This document shows positions 27,097-37,070 of a stretch of DNA of 64,000 nucleotides, piece by piece. The notes beneath the pieces were generated by a model, which searched no databases, was not told the origin of the DNA, and was given only the letters and a program-made list of their open reading frames with translations. Made by a program: the position numbers and the translations under genes. How positions within the stretch are numbered: position 1 is the first letter of the stretch; each line of letters opens with the position of its first letter. This DNA is from Sipunculus nudus (Eukaryota > Annelida > Sipuncula > Golfingiida > Sipunculidae): NCBI GenBank assembly GCA_026874595.1, contig JAPPUL010000070.1:1-64000 (forward strand). The letters run 5' to 3'.

Positions 27097-28662
27097 ATGA
27101 GTAAGAAGTCATTGCATAAGAAGGGATTATCTATAATAGTAATACTTTATTTTTCATTAAGTATAATGTTAGATGCGTATGGGGAACTTGGAGGAGAGAA
27201 TAGAGGAGAGAATAGAGGAGAGAATAGAGGAGAGAATATATTAAGAGGGGATAGATTAAGCGAGAATGATAAAGAACTGCTTTATAAATACGCCTATAAA
27301 GCGGGTAATAAGCATTTTGCCTTAAAGGATTATACGAAGGCGTTATTTTACTATGAGATGGCGTTTGAATCGGGAGATAAAAAAAATCTTACAGGGCAGT
27401 TATTATATAATATAGGCTTGCTCTACAAATTAAAAAAAGAATACGAAAAGGCCCTAACATATTATAAGCTACTGGAGACATACAAAAGCGGACAAGAAGG
27501 GGATAAACTGATTTTGAGGGGCTATTATGAGATAGGGGATGTGTATAATGGATTAAAGGAATATAATAAAGCCTTAATTTACTATAAAAAGGCAAAGGGA
27601 CTTGGGGAAGATATAATCTTGGTTAAGATATCGCAAGTATATTTAAATCTAAAAGATTATGCAGGAGCAGAGGGAGTACTTAAGGGAGCGACAAAAGGTA
27701 GTAGCTTTAAGTCGAGAGGAGATGGTGTAAAGCAAAATAGATTTAAAAGGGAAAAAGGGGCAAAAGGGAAAGATATTAGGAGGAAGAATATTAAAAGGAA
27801 GAATGTTAAAAGGAAGAATATTAAAAGGAAGAATATTAAAGTAGAGAGTAGTTATAGTGGTCAGATATTGGAGGCTTTTGGGGATTTATATATGGCGATG
27901 GGGCGTAAAGAGGAGGCAATAAAATATTATAAAGATGCACTAGATAAGTTAAGGTATGAAAGGAGATTGTATACAAAACTTGGGCAGGGCTATTTAGCAT
28001 TAAAAAGGTATAAGGAGTCATCAGAGTATTTTAAAAAAGCCTATAACTTGGGTAGAGACAGATTGGTTTTGGAGGGACTTGCGCATGCTTTAATAGAGCA
28101 AAAAGAGTATCGGAAGGCGATAGAGGTTTTAGAAGTAGGGATAGAAGGAGCTTTAGATGTATCTAAAAATATAAGATTGTTGCTAGGGATAGCATATTAT
28201 AGGAACAAGCAGTATAATTACGCGCTTGGATATTTAATAGCTCTTATAAGAAGCGAGGACGGGATGGAGGGACTTTTACCTATGATAGGGTACGCATTAT
28301 TTAATATAAAGGATTATACAAAGGCAATATTTTATTATAAATGGGCACTTGAAACAAACAGTCGTTCATTGGAATTCAGAGAGAAGCTTGCCTTATCGTA
28401 TTTCAAGATGGGTAGTTATTATCTTGCAGGCGAAGAATTTCTAAGACTTATTGAATTAGGTAAAAAGGATAAGCTAACTTTCTTACGTCTTGCACAAAGT
28501 TATATGGGAATTAAAGAGTATGCTAAAGCGAATAAGGTACTAAATCATATAAGGGCTCGTTTTGTAGATTATGAAAAAGAGAAAATAAGAAAGTATCAGG
28601 AGGAGATAGCCAAAAGCCAAAAGGCAGCAGTAGTCTCTTCAAAAGCCGTTAAAGCTAAATAA
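27097..28662 (+). CDS. secreted TPR-repeat protein with slippage-derived low-complexity insertions
   Basis: The 521-residue protein has a signal peptide (KKGLSIIVILYFSLSIML) and many TPR units, for example YTKALFYYEMAF, YEKALTYYKLL, YNKALIYYKKA, EEAIKYYKDALDKL and YTKAIFYYKWAL. Two low-complexity inserts come from in-frame tandem repeats: (GENR) x 4 at about residue 33 and a basic (KNIKR) array at about 229, between TPR blocks. It should act as an extracytoplasmic protein-protein scaffold. Its purine-ending codons weaken toward the 3' end, next to the convergent gyrB. Confidence 0.8.
   Translation: MSKKSLHKKGLSIIVILYFSLSIMLDAYGELGGENRGENRGENRGENILRGDRLSENDKELLYKYAYKAGNKHFALKDYTKALFYYEMAFESGDKKNLTGQLLYNIGLLYKLKKEYEKALTYYKLLETYKSGQEGDKLILRGYYEIGDVYNGLKEYNKALIYYKKAKGLGEDIILVKISQVYLNLKDYAGAEGVLKGATKGSSFKSRGDGVKQNRFKREKGAKGKDIRRKNIKRKNVKRKNIKRKNIKVESSYSGQILEAFGDLYMAMGRKEEAIKYYKDALDKLRYERRLYTKLGQGYLALKRYKESSEYFKKAYNLGRDRLVLEGLAHALIEQKEYRKAIEVLEVGIEGALDVSKNIRLLLGIAYYRNKQYNYALGYLIALIRSEDGMEGLLPMIGYALFNIKDYTKAIFYYKWALETNSRSLEFREKLALSYFKMGSYYLAGEEFLRLIELGKKDKLTFLRLAQSYMGIKEYAKANKVLNHIRARFVDYEKEKIRKYQEEIAKSQKAAVVSSKAVKAK
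27193..27240 (+). repeat. 12 bp x 4 in-frame repeat encoding GENR
   Basis: GGAGAGAATAGA is repeated four times (last copy ends TATA), adding the tetrapeptide GENR just after the signal peptide of the TPR protein. The unit is a multiple of three, so the frame is kept. Confidence 0.92.
27781..27840 (+). repeat. 15 bp x 4 in-frame repeat encoding a basic linker
   Basis: AGGAAGAATATTAAA is repeated four times with one A-to-G change, encoding RKNIK units. This gives a strongly positive linker between TPR blocks. Confidence 0.92.
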
Positions 28663-28695
28663 ACTTATAAAATACCAAATAGTTTAATATAGCTG

Positions 28696-28716
28696 CTATA
28701 GTAATAGCTACTATAG
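28696..28716. terminator. hairpin between convergent TPR and gyrB genes
   Basis: CTATAGTA and TACTATAG form a perfect 8 bp stem with loop ATAGC, in the 59 bp between two converging stop codons. It could end transcription from both sides, though no clean T-run follows. Confidence 0.4.
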
Positions 28717-28721
28717 TTACT

Positions 28722-30644
28722 TTACACGTCTAAATTTTTAACTTTAACAGCATTGCCTTCGATAAAAAGCCTTCTAGGCTCAACCTTCTCACCCATAAGT
28801 ATAGAAAAGATTTCGTTAGCCTCAACAGCATCATCAAGAGTAATTTTCATAAGGCTACGTTTTTCAGGGTCCATAGTAGTCTCCCAAAGCTGGTCAGGAT
28901 TCATCTCCCCCAGACCTTTATAACGCTGTATATAGACTTTCTGCGTACTATTAGGTCCAGCATGCTCTTTTAGTATACTATCTCTTTCCTTATCACTATA
29001 CGAGTAAAAGACTTTCTTAGGTCCGATAGAAATTTTGTAAAGAGGAGGCATAGCGATGTAAATATTGCCATTTTCAACAAGAGGGGTTAAGTATCTATAA
29101 AAGAAAGTAAGAAGCAAAGTTCTAATATGCGAGCCATCGACATCAGCATCAGCCATAATGATAATCTTGTTATAGCGTAGTTTAGAATAGTCAAAATGCT
29201 GGTCAATTCCCGTGCCAAGGGTTGCAATAATTGGTTGTAGTTTATCATTATCAAGGACTTTCTCAATACGAGTTTTTTCAACATTAAGCATTTTACCCCA
29301 AAGAGGTAAGATTGCCTGAAAAGCGCGATTACGACCCTGCTTAGCACTCCCTCCAGCAGAATCACCCTCAACAATATAAAGCTCACAAACGTCAGGATTT
29401 TTGTCGCTACAATCAGCAAGCTTACCAGGCAAACTATCGCGTTCAAGAAAACTCTTTCTAACAGAGTCGCGTTTTGCCTGAGCAGCCTTACGCGCATTAT
29501 AAGCAGAAATACACTTGGCAAATATTTTCTTACTAATGTTAGGATTGTCCTCGAAGAATTCCTTAAGGCCCTCAGTAGTAACGGACTCCGTAATCCCCCG
29601 AACCTCGCTATTGCCGAGTTTAGTTTTAGTCTGTCCTTCGAACTGCGGGTTTTTGAGTTTGACACTAATTACAGCAGTAAGCCCCTCTCTAACATCATCC
29701 CCTTCCAAGTTGCCCTTAAGCTTTTTATCAAGGCCAAGTTTTTTGATACCGTCATTAATAGTTTTAGTAAGAGCACTTCTAAAGCCGGCAAGATGGGTCC
29801 CACCTTCTTTAGTATTTATGTTGTTGACATAGGTAAATATGTTAGACTGAAAGCTTTCGTTGTACTCCATAGCGATTTCGATATGGAAATTATCCTTTTG
29901 GCGTTGGAAGTAAATGGGCTTATCATGTATGGGAGTTAGGATACCGTTTAAGTATTGTACAAAAGCAACAATACCGCCTTCGAATAAGAAAGAATGTTTT
30001 TTAATGTCGTCATCCAGGCGTCTATCTTCTATATTGATAGAAATGCCTTTGTTAAGGAAAGCAAGTTCCCGAAGTCTGTTAGAAAGGGTATCGAAGCTAA
30101 AAGAAGTGGTTTCGAAGATGGAATCATCAGGTTTAAAGATTATGGTAGTGCCTCTTTTTGCGGCATCTGAGATTTCTTTAACATCTTCAATGGGAATCCC
30201 ACGTTCATAGGCTTGAAAGTATGTTTTATTGTTTCTAAAGACATAAACCTTACAATACTCAGAAAGAGCATTAACAACAGAAACCCCAACACCATGCAGC
30301 CCTCCGGAAACGCTGTAAGCATCGCTATCAAACTTGCCGCCAGCTCCTAAAGTAGTCATAACGACTTCTAAAGTAGAAACATTAACCTCCTTGTGGATAT
30401 CAACAGGAATGCCTCTTCCGTTGTCCTGGACTTCGATAACGTTGTCAGGATAAATGATAATGTTAACAAGGGAACAATGCCCGATTAAAGCTTCATCAAT
30501 GCTATTGTCAACGACTTCATAAACGAGATGATGCAAGCCCTCAGAATTGGTAGAACCGATATACATGCTAGGTCTAATTCTAACATGTTCAATACCTTCT
30601 TTAATCTGTACGTGTTCAGAAGTATATTCATGTTCAGCAGCCAT
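28722..30644 (-). CDS. gyrB: DNA gyrase subunit B
   Basis: The 640-residue ATPase subunit of type II topoisomerase. GHKL motifs: EVVDNSIDEAL, the Bergerat loop in DNGRGIPVD and GGLHGVGVSVVNALS. TOPRIM: YIVEGDSAGGSAKQ and IIIMADADVDGSHI; the C-terminal QRYKGLGEMNPDQLWETTMDP is complete. The stretch LPLWGKMLNVEK is of the type seen in spirochaetes. I start at the ATG at 30644, with GGAGG 5 nt upstream, not the TTG four codons earlier. It follows dciA on the same strand. Ile codons are mostly ATT/ATC, in contrast to plus-strand neighbours. Confidence 0.97.
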   Translation of the reverse strand: MAAEHEYTSEHVQIKEGIEHVRIRPSMYIGSTNSEGLHHLVYEVVDNSIDEALIGHCSLVNIIIYPDNVIEVQDNGRGIPVDIHKEVNVSTLEVVMTTLGAGGKFDSDAYSVSGGLHGVGVSVVNALSEYCKVYVFRNNKTYFQAYERGIPIEDVKEISDAAKRGTTIIFKPDDSIFETTSFSFDTLSNRLRELAFLNKGISINIEDRRLDDDIKKHSFLFEGGIVAFVQYLNGILTPIHDKPIYFQRQKDNFHIEIAMEYNESFQSNIFTYVNNINTKEGGTHLAGFRSALTKTINDGIKKLGLDKKLKGNLEGDDVREGLTAVISVKLKNPQFEGQTKTKLGNSEVRGITESVTTEGLKEFFEDNPNISKKIFAKCISAYNARKAAQAKRDSVRKSFLERDSLPGKLADCSDKNPDVCELYIVEGDSAGGSAKQGRNRAFQAILPLWGKMLNVEKTRIEKVLDNDKLQPIIATLGTGIDQHFDYSKLRYNKIIIMADADVDGSHIRTLLLTFFYRYLTPLVENGNIYIAMPPLYKISIGPKKVFYSYSDKERDSILKEHAGPNSTQKVYIQRYKGLGEMNPDQLWETTMDPEKRSLMKITLDDAVEANEIFSILMGEKVEPRRLFIEGNAVKVKNLDV

Positions 30645-30686
30645 TAAGCCTCCCAAATAGTTTTTTTTAAAAAAAGAGAATAAAAG

Positions 30687-31004
30687 TTAGTAAATTTTAA
30701 AACGCAGTTTATGAACAAGCCTTTTCCCGACTTTCTTATTGATAGAATTGATCAAAAAAGATTGCGACAAAGCAATCTCATTAGCCAAAGCAGCAGAAGG
30801 GCAGCTAATGACAAGAGAGCCATTAGAAACAAATAAAGCTTTAGAATCTTTAATAATGTTAACCTCCATAGAGTTGTAAATATCAACAGCAGAAGCCTCA
30901 ATTAAAGCAGGCGCCCAATTTTTCTCTTGAATCAAGTCTTTGATAATGGAGTTAATACCTTCAAGCTGCCGATTAAACTTATACTTCTGTTTTTTATAAT
31001 ACAT
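30687..31004 (-). CDS. dciA: DUF721/DciA-like protein
   Basis: The 105-residue protein has the DUF721 layout: an N-terminal helical segment, then DSKALFVSNGSLVISCPSAA and a basic C-terminus KRLVHKLRFKIY. DciA is the ancestral loader of the replicative helicase DnaB. It lies just upstream of gyrB, the common order in recF-dciA-gyrB regions, which supports the call. Here dnaA, dnaN and recF are absent upstream. The 31005-31267 gap is AT-rich; I see no DnaA-box cluster in it. Confidence 0.8.
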   Translation of the reverse strand: MYYKKQKYKFNRQLEGINSIIKDLIQEKNWAPALIEASAVDIYNSMEVNIIKDSKALFVSNGSLVISCPSAALANEIALSQSFLINSINKKVGKRLVHKLRFKIY

Positions 31005-31267
31005 AAAAAGGACTAAACGCTACAAATAAATACATGTTAAAGAGATAAGAATAAAACACAAAAAGCGAAAAAAAGCGAATAAAAAAAATAAGAAAAGATG
31101 AATATGGTGAATATAATTAAAGAAAAAGGTAAAAAGGCAAAAAAAAAAGGATTAATAAAAGCGTTATTAAATATAATATATAGAGGATATAATATTTACA
31201 CTAAAGCAATAAATAACTATTGTTGTATTTAAAAATTAATTTGTATAAAAAAAGACAAATGTAAGTT

Positions 31268-32713
31268 ATGGAGAAGATGAAGAATAAAACTAAGCTGTTT
31301 CTAGTGGTTATGATATTGATTATGCAGTTTATATGGGAGAGAGGATATGGTAAGGATGCTTTAGGAGAGAAGGTATTATTAAGCTTGAAAGAGAGCCTTA
31401 GCTTGGTACTAAAGACAAATACAGAGTATCAAAGTTATATATATAAAACAAAATCGAGGTCTAAACAAATAGACGAAGCAAAGGCCAAATTGTACTATCC
31501 AGATTTATCGTTATCAGCAGGATATCAGTATCAATATACAAGTCAAAGTGCAGGCTTACTAACTTTCCCAACAGCCCCTCACACCCTAACAAGCTCGCTA
31601 GATATAAATTACACAATATACGCATTTGGAAGGGATGGAGCAAAGCTATCGATAGCCGAAAGAGAATACGAGTTATCGATATTAGAAAAAGAAGCGTTAA
31701 AGGGACGTTTACTCAGGGAAGTACAAGAAGCGTACTACAGGGCGCTTCTTGCAAGACAAAACATAGAGATAAGAAAAGAAACAAGTAAATTGTTAGAAAG
31801 AACGCTTAAAGAGGAACGTAGGAATTATTTAAGGGGACGCTCGGACAAGACGGGATATATAAGGATAAATATACAATATACAAGTGATAGATTAGAAGAA
31901 GGGAAGGCAGAGGATGAGTATATAAAAGCATTAAATAATTTACTTATGCTATTGTCTTTAGAGCCGGTAACAGAAATAGGCAAATATGAGTTAAAGGAAG
32001 CGGGATTTCGTGAAGTAGTTTTAGAGAGAGAAGATATAGTAACGGAACGAGATTTTGTTATGGAAAAAGAAGCCTTAAGTTATATGAGCGAGTTAGATGG
32101 AGATTTAAAGGAGTTATTGAATAAAGCCAAAGAGAGGCGAATAGAGCTTAAGAAACTAAAGATAAGACAAAAGATATTGGAACATAATAAAACAGTAGTA
32201 AGTTCTTTATACAAACCGAGTTTATCGGTATACGGGTCAATTGGCTTAAGATATACCCAGAAGCCAGAACTAGGACTAAGTGGAATTAGTTTAGGAGACT
32301 ACGATACACAAATTAATTATATAGCAGGAGTAAAGCTAAAAATGCCCTTAACCGAGCCTTTGATACCAAACTCATCAAGCCATAGTAAAGTAAAGAGTCT
32401 AAAATACGAGATAGGAGCCCTAGCAAAGGAGCTTGAGAGTGTATCAAAGAAGATAGAGCACGAGATAATATTAAAACAGCTTGAGTATAAAAGGTATGCA
32501 AAGAATTTAAGAGATAGGAAAGAGATATCGAAGTTATCGCAGGAGAATTTTAAGATAGTACGACGAGCATATAGAAAGGGAACGCTAGATTATATAAAAT
32601 ATCTTGATGCGTATGTGCAGTATCAAAAAACGCAATTTGGGTATTACATGGAGTTATATAATTATAATAGGTCATACTTAAGGCTACTTGAGGCAATAGG
32701 GATATATTATTAA
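31268..32713 (+). CDS. TolC-family outer membrane efflux protein
   Basis: The 481-residue protein starts with a signal peptide (KLFLVVMILIMQFIWERGYG) and shows the duplicated outer-membrane factor pattern: long amphipathic helices (AKLYYPDLSLSAGYQY; YKPSLSVYGSIGLRY), heptad-like coiled coils (LLRREVQEAYYRALLARQNI-like region) and EISKLSQENFKIVRRAYRKG near the end. It forms the trimeric exit duct for the adaptor and RND pump encoded next, 34 bp and beyond. Substrates are not predictable. Confidence 0.92.
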   Translation: MEKMKNKTKLFLVVMILIMQFIWERGYGKDALGEKVLLSLKESLSLVLKTNTEYQSYIYKTKSRSKQIDEAKAKLYYPDLSLSAGYQYQYTSQSAGLLTFPTAPHTLTSSLDINYTIYAFGRDGAKLSIAEREYELSILEKEALKGRLLREVQEAYYRALLARQNIEIRKETSKLLERTLKEERRNYLRGRSDKTGYIRINIQYTSDRLEEGKAEDEYIKALNNLLMLLSLEPVTEIGKYELKEAGFREVVLEREDIVTERDFVMEKEALSYMSELDGDLKELLNKAKERRIELKKLKIRQKILEHNKTVVSSLYKPSLSVYGSIGLRYTQKPELGLSGISLGDYDTQINYIAGVKLKMPLTEPLIPNSSSHSKVKSLKYEIGALAKELESVSKKIEHEIILKQLEYKRYAKNLRDRKEISKLSQENFKIVRRAYRKGTLDYIKYLDAYVQYQKTQFGYYMELYNYNRSYLRLLEAIGIYY

Positions 32714-32738
32714 ACGAGAGGCTATATAAATAAAGAGG

Positions 32739-32774
32739 GACAAAGAATTGGACAAAGAATTGGACAAAGAATTG
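32739..32774 (+). repeat. 12 bp x 3 repeat at the start of the RND adaptor gene
   Basis: GACAAAGAATTG occurs three times exactly. Each copy holds a TTG that could serve as start; in the adaptor frame the repeats read (L)DKE. The real start is probably the ATG at 32784 just after them. Confidence 0.85.
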
Positions 32775-32783
32775 TATAAAGAA

Positions 32784-33707
32784 ATGTTAGAGATAAAAAA
32801 GGTAATAGTGTTATTGCTGATGTTAACAGTTGGTTTTCTTGGTTGTGAGGGTGAAGAAGAAGCTAAAGAGGCTGAGGATAAGAAGGGAGGAGCAGAGAAG
32901 GTATTGCAGGTGAGTGTTGTAGAAGTTGGTAAGGAGGTTGTGCGTGAGAGGTTGTCTTTAGTGGGAAGGGTTGAGGGTGAGGTTGAGCTAGATCTTTATC
33001 CGGATGTAGGAGTAGTTGGAATAGTACGAAATATTAAGGCAGTAGAGGGAAGTTATGTAAAGCGTGGAGAATATATAATGGAGCTAGATCAAAAGGCGGT
33101 AACGGGACGGGACTTTCGCCGATTTGTTTTACGAGCGAAGATGAGCGGGTATGTTTCGCGAGTTTATGTAGAGGAGGGTGAGCTTGTAAATGGACAAAGG
33201 AAGCTGTGTCGGATAATAAGGGTCAAACGAGTTAAGGTGTATGTGGACGTACCGGAGAAGGACATATGGAAGGTGAGTGAAGGGCAGGAGGTATTGATAA
33301 AGCCTAAGGGGTATGAAGGGGAAGGGATTTCAGGTAAGATAAGCCGCTTATACCCAGCACTTGATCCAAATACCTTAACACTGAGGACAGAAGTTATGGT
33401 AGAGAATGAAGGACTTAAGTTAAAGTCGGGAATGTTTACGCAGGTTATTATATTGCTTGATAAGAAAGAGGCATATACAGCCCCTCTTAGGAGTATATTG
33501 ATGGAAGACAACATATCCTATGTCTATCTTTATGATGCGGAAGCAGGAGTAGTAAATCGTCAAGACGTTTTATTGGGGCAGTATTACGAAGAAAAAGTAG
33601 AGATATTAAATGGCTTAAAGGGAGGAGAGAAGGTGGTGATAAAGGGTAATTACCGAGCATATGATGGAGAGAAGGTAAGGCTTTGGTCAGGAGCTGGGCT
33701 AGAGTAA
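32784..33707 (+). CDS. RND efflux periplasmic adaptor (membrane fusion lipoprotein)
   Basis: About 307 residues. MLEIKKVIVLLLMLTVGFLGCEG is cut here to its core: a positive n-region, hydrophobic stretch and lipobox FLGC. A TTG at 32748 with a better ribosome site (GAGGG, 9 nt) would add DKELDKELYKE, an acidic n-region that is poor for export, so I prefer the ATG. Domains: beta-barrel and lipoyl halves (VEGSYVKRGEYIMELD and SGYVSRVYVEEGELV), then the membrane-proximal domain (KVVIKGNYRAYDGEKV). There is almost no hairpin, so it is a short adaptor. It links TolC and the RND pump of the same operon. Confidence 0.9.
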   Translation: MLEIKKVIVLLLMLTVGFLGCEGEEEAKEAEDKKGGAEKVLQVSVVEVGKEVVRERLSLVGRVEGEVELDLYPDVGVVGIVRNIKAVEGSYVKRGEYIMELDQKAVTGRDFRRFVLRAKMSGYVSRVYVEEGELVNGQRKLCRIIRVKRVKVYVDVPEKDIWKVSEGQEVLIKPKGYEGEGISGKISRLYPALDPNTLTLRTEVMVENEGLKLKSGMFTQVIILLDKKEAYTAPLRSILMEDNISYVYLYDAEAGVVNRQDVLLGQYYEEKVEILNGLKGGEKVVIKGNYRAYDGEKVRLWSGAGLE

Positions 33708-33764
33708 GTTTAGGCTATAAATATTTAAAATAAAGATAAACACAGAAAACGGGATTAAGTATAA

Positions 33765-36700
33765 ATGAAAATAACGGGCAAGTTGATAGACAAGCCTATG
33801 CTGGTGGGGCTATTATTGACGATGATAGTGGTAGTAGGTGTTGTGTCAATAATGATGTCCTCACTTGAGCTATTTCCAAACATAGAAATACCCTTTGTAT
33901 TTGTGACAGTAGAATATAGGGGAGCCTCACCGAGCGAGATAGAGTATCAAATAAACAATAAGATAGAGCAAGAGATAAGGAAGATAAACGATATAAAGAA
34001 CGTAACGTCGATAGCGCTACAAAATTTTGCTAGGGTGTTTGTAGAATTTGAATATGGAGTAGATAATAAAGAGAAGAAGCGGGAAGTAAATGATGCGGTA
34101 ATGAACATATTAAACGAGCTTCCAGATGATATAGAGACTCCAAGAATAGAAGGAATAGATGTAGCAAGCACCCCTGTAATGAATGTTATGCTTTATGGAG
34201 AAGGATATGGTTATGAAGATCTGACGGTAATGGCGGAGGAGGTAGACAAAGTATTTACGAGTAATATAGAAGGGCTTTCTCGTGTTAGGTTATATGGAGC
34301 ATTAGATCGGGAGATAAGTGTATTCGTGGATCCTATAGAGCTATGGAAGAAACAGATATCGCTAGTAGAGATATTCAGATTTTTCCAAGGAGGAGCACTT
34401 GACAGTCCAGGTGGTGCGATAAAGATGGGGGATGTAGATTATCCGGTACGCGTTCTTGGATCATATAAGGATGCAGACGAGGTAAGAAATACGATATTGC
34501 TTTATAAGGATGGCAAGCCAGTATATTTAAAAGATCTTGGTAATATAGAATTTGGGACAGAGAAGGTAAGAAGCTACGCAAGATATAATGGCAAGCCAGC
34601 AATAGCCCTTGCGATATTAAAGCAAAGGGAAGCAAATGTTCTTGAGGTATCGGAGTCAACGCAAAGAGTAATAGAAGGGATAGAGGGATCTGGTTTGCTA
34701 CCGGAGGGTATAAAGTTAGCAGTAGTAGCAGATCAAGCAAGTGAAGTAAGGACCCGTCTTAAAGAGTTATCCTCAAGTGCCCAACAAGGGATAATAGTAG
34801 TATTCATAGTATTATTATTCGGGGTAGGGTTTCGGAATGCGTTATTAGCAACGCTTGCCGTACCTTTTTGTTCTCTATTTGCGATAATGGGGCTGTTTGT
34901 TTTAGGCGAGTCAATAAATAACATAGTCCAATTTGGTTTAATAATAATAATAGGGATAGTGGTAGACGGGGCAATAGTTGTAATGGAAAGCATATATCGG
35001 CATATGGAAGGAGGTAAAGATAGGCTTGAGGCGGCTTATGATGGGACAGAAGAGGTGGGGAGCGCAGTAGTATCTGCAGTATTAACAACGATGGCCTCTT
35101 TTGCACCGATTTTCTTGATGAGCGGTGTAGTAGGAGCATTCATGTCATATATCCCAAAGACAGTATTACTAGCTTTAGTGGGGTCAATAATATTTGATCA
35201 TGCGATAATCCCTGTGGTAGCAAGTAAATATCTGACTGTAAAGGGCGATGAAGGTTTTATAATAAGGTTATTTGCCAAGATGCGGCGTTGGACTGGTCGC
35301 AAAGATAGAGACTTAGGTGCTGGAGGGGATGGAGATTATATTGCAGGAGGGCGTTTGTGGACAAAAGATTTATTTAAGAAGGTACATGCAAAACATTCAA
35401 AGTTAATAAGGGCATCATTGCGGCACAAGTTTTTGGTGATGATATTGGCTTTGAGTGTATTTGTTATGGGGATATTGATATTACTTAGTCGAGATGCAGA
35501 ATTGTTTCCTGATATAGATCTTGGAAAGTTTATGATCTACGTAGAAATGCCAAAGGGTTATACTGTTGAGGCAACAGACAAGGTAACAAAGGATATAGAG
35601 CAAATTATATTACAATATATGTTTAGGGGAGGAGAGGAGGAGTTAGAAGAGAAAGAAGAGCAGATAGATAGCAAAAGGATAATAAAGTTTTATTCAACGA
35701 CCGTTGGGGCAGGCGGTGCGAATGTAATGATAAATATGGGAGGAGAGTTTAGCGGGCCTAACACGGCACAAATTGATATAGATTTGATTCAGGCAGAATA
35801 TAGGGATTATAGTCTAGAAGATTTCATGGCAGAACTTAGGAATGAGATATACGATAAGATAACGCCAGATGCCCGAGTTAGAGTAAGGAGTCCAAGGACG
35901 GGACCTCCGACAGCGGCGCCGATAAATGTAATAATATCAGGTAACAATATAAATGTCTTAAAGAAGCTTGCAGGGCGAGCGGAACAGATAGTAAAAGGAG
36001 TTGATGGAGCAATAGATATAAGGAACGATTATGGAGTAAGTAAACCTGAGGTTAGGGTAGAAATAGACAGGGCACGAGCTGAGAAATATGATTTATCGGT
36101 ACAAACGATTCAAAGCTATTTATTTGCAATGAACACAGGCTATGAGCTTGCCCGATATCAGTATGGGACAAAAGAATATAAGGTAAGGCTTAGAGTAGAT
36201 GATAGGATATACAACAGGCGGATAGAAGACATATCAGCGATGGCAATATATAGCGAAAGGCTAAAAAGGCCCATAGCGCTAAACCAGTTTACGGATATAG
36301 TATTAAAAAGCAATAGAAGTTATATAAGACGAGAAGACTTCAAACGTTCGATAGTAGTAAGCGGGGATGTAGATTTAACAAAGCGTTCACGCGGAGAGGT
36401 TGCGAAGGAGGTTATAGATATTTTATCGGATACGGAAACATTTTCTTTACCTAAGGGATATAGCGTTAGGTTTCGCGGAGAGAACGAGGATAGGGACAAA
36501 TCGTTTGATGATTTGGGGAAAGCGTTTGTGATAGGCTTTCTTTTAATTTATTTTATAATAGTCTTACAGTTCAACTCATTTTTGCAACCTGTAGCAATAC
36601 TAGTAACGGTATTGTTGTCAGTAGGTGGGGTCTCACTTGGAGTATTACTTAGTAATAGTAATCTTGGAATAATGGTTATGTTTGGAGGGATATCGCTTGC

Positions 36701-37058
36701 GGGAATTGTAGTAAACGACGCAATAGTTTTAGTAAGCTATGTAAATCTGCTACGCAAGCGAGGGCGTGGATTAAAAGAAGGAGTAATAGAAGCAAGCGAG
36801 ACGCGGCTAAAAGCGATATTGCTAACAACCTTTACAACGATAGGAGGCTTATTACCCTTAGCCTTAGCAATAGGCGGGACTAGGTCATTCTGGAGTCCGA
36901 TGGGTTGGGCGATAATAGGAGGACTTAGTCTTGCAACGGTTCAAACTTTGATAGTAGTTCCTGTGGTGTATGTATATTTGGAAGAAGGGAAAGAAAAGAC
37001 GAAAGAGTTGTGTAAACGGTTATTAGAAAGGGTTAGGGGCAGAGGCAAAAGAGAGTAA
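33765..37058 (+). CDS. RND efflux transporter, AcrB/HAE1-like
   Basis: The 1097-residue inner-membrane pump has the usual 12-helix duplicated layout. TM1 starts KPMLVGLLLTMIVVVGVV; the porter-domain entry VEYRGASPSEIE, GIVVDGAIVVMESIYRHMEGG in helix 4 (where proton-relay Asp pairs usually lie) and the second-half GGISLAGIVVNDAIVLVSYVNLLR are clear. A loop at about 495-540 after the first half is Gly/Asp-rich. It is driven by the proton gradient and exports drugs, lipids or metals; the subtype cannot be fixed. Same operon as TolC and adaptor. Confidence 0.95.
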   Translation: MKITGKLIDKPMLVGLLLTMIVVVGVVSIMMSSLELFPNIEIPFVFVTVEYRGASPSEIEYQINNKIEQEIRKINDIKNVTSIALQNFARVFVEFEYGVDNKEKKREVNDAVMNILNELPDDIETPRIEGIDVASTPVMNVMLYGEGYGYEDLTVMAEEVDKVFTSNIEGLSRVRLYGALDREISVFVDPIELWKKQISLVEIFRFFQGGALDSPGGAIKMGDVDYPVRVLGSYKDADEVRNTILLYKDGKPVYLKDLGNIEFGTEKVRSYARYNGKPAIALAILKQREANVLEVSESTQRVIEGIEGSGLLPEGIKLAVVADQASEVRTRLKELSSSAQQGIIVVFIVLLFGVGFRNALLATLAVPFCSLFAIMGLFVLGESINNIVQFGLIIIIGIVVDGAIVVMESIYRHMEGGKDRLEAAYDGTEEVGSAVVSAVLTTMASFAPIFLMSGVVGAFMSYIPKTVLLALVGSIIFDHAIIPVVASKYLTVKGDEGFIIRLFAKMRRWTGRKDRDLGAGGDGDYIAGGRLWTKDLFKKVHAKHSKLIRASLRHKFLVMILALSVFVMGILILLSRDAELFPDIDLGKFMIYVEMPKGYTVEATDKVTKDIEQIILQYMFRGGEEELEEKEEQIDSKRIIKFYSTTVGAGGANVMINMGGEFSGPNTAQIDIDLIQAEYRDYSLEDFMAELRNEIYDKITPDARVRVRSPRTGPPTAAPINVIISGNNINVLKKLAGRAEQIVKGVDGAIDIRNDYGVSKPEVRVEIDRARAEKYDLSVQTIQSYLFAMNTGYELARYQYGTKEYKVRLRVDDRIYNRRIEDISAMAIYSERLKRPIALNQFTDIVLKSNRSYIRREDFKRSIVVSGDVDLTKRSRGEVAKEVIDILSDTETFSLPKGYSVRFRGENEDRDKSFDDLGKAFVIGFLLIYFIIVLQFNSFLQPVAILVTVLLSVGGVSLGVLLSNSNLGIMVMFGGISLAGIVVNDAIVLVSYVNLLRKRGRGLKEGVIEASETRLKAILLTTFTTIGGLLPLALAIGGTRSFWSPMGWAIIGGLSLATVQTLIVVPVVYVYLEEGKEKTKELCKRLLERVRGRGKRE

Positions 37059-37070
37059 GGAGAGAATAGG

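Noticed and set aside
31005-31267. Replication origin upstream of dciA-gyrB
   Set aside because: AT-rich, but I find no cluster of DnaA boxes and no dnaA or dnaN gene nearby.
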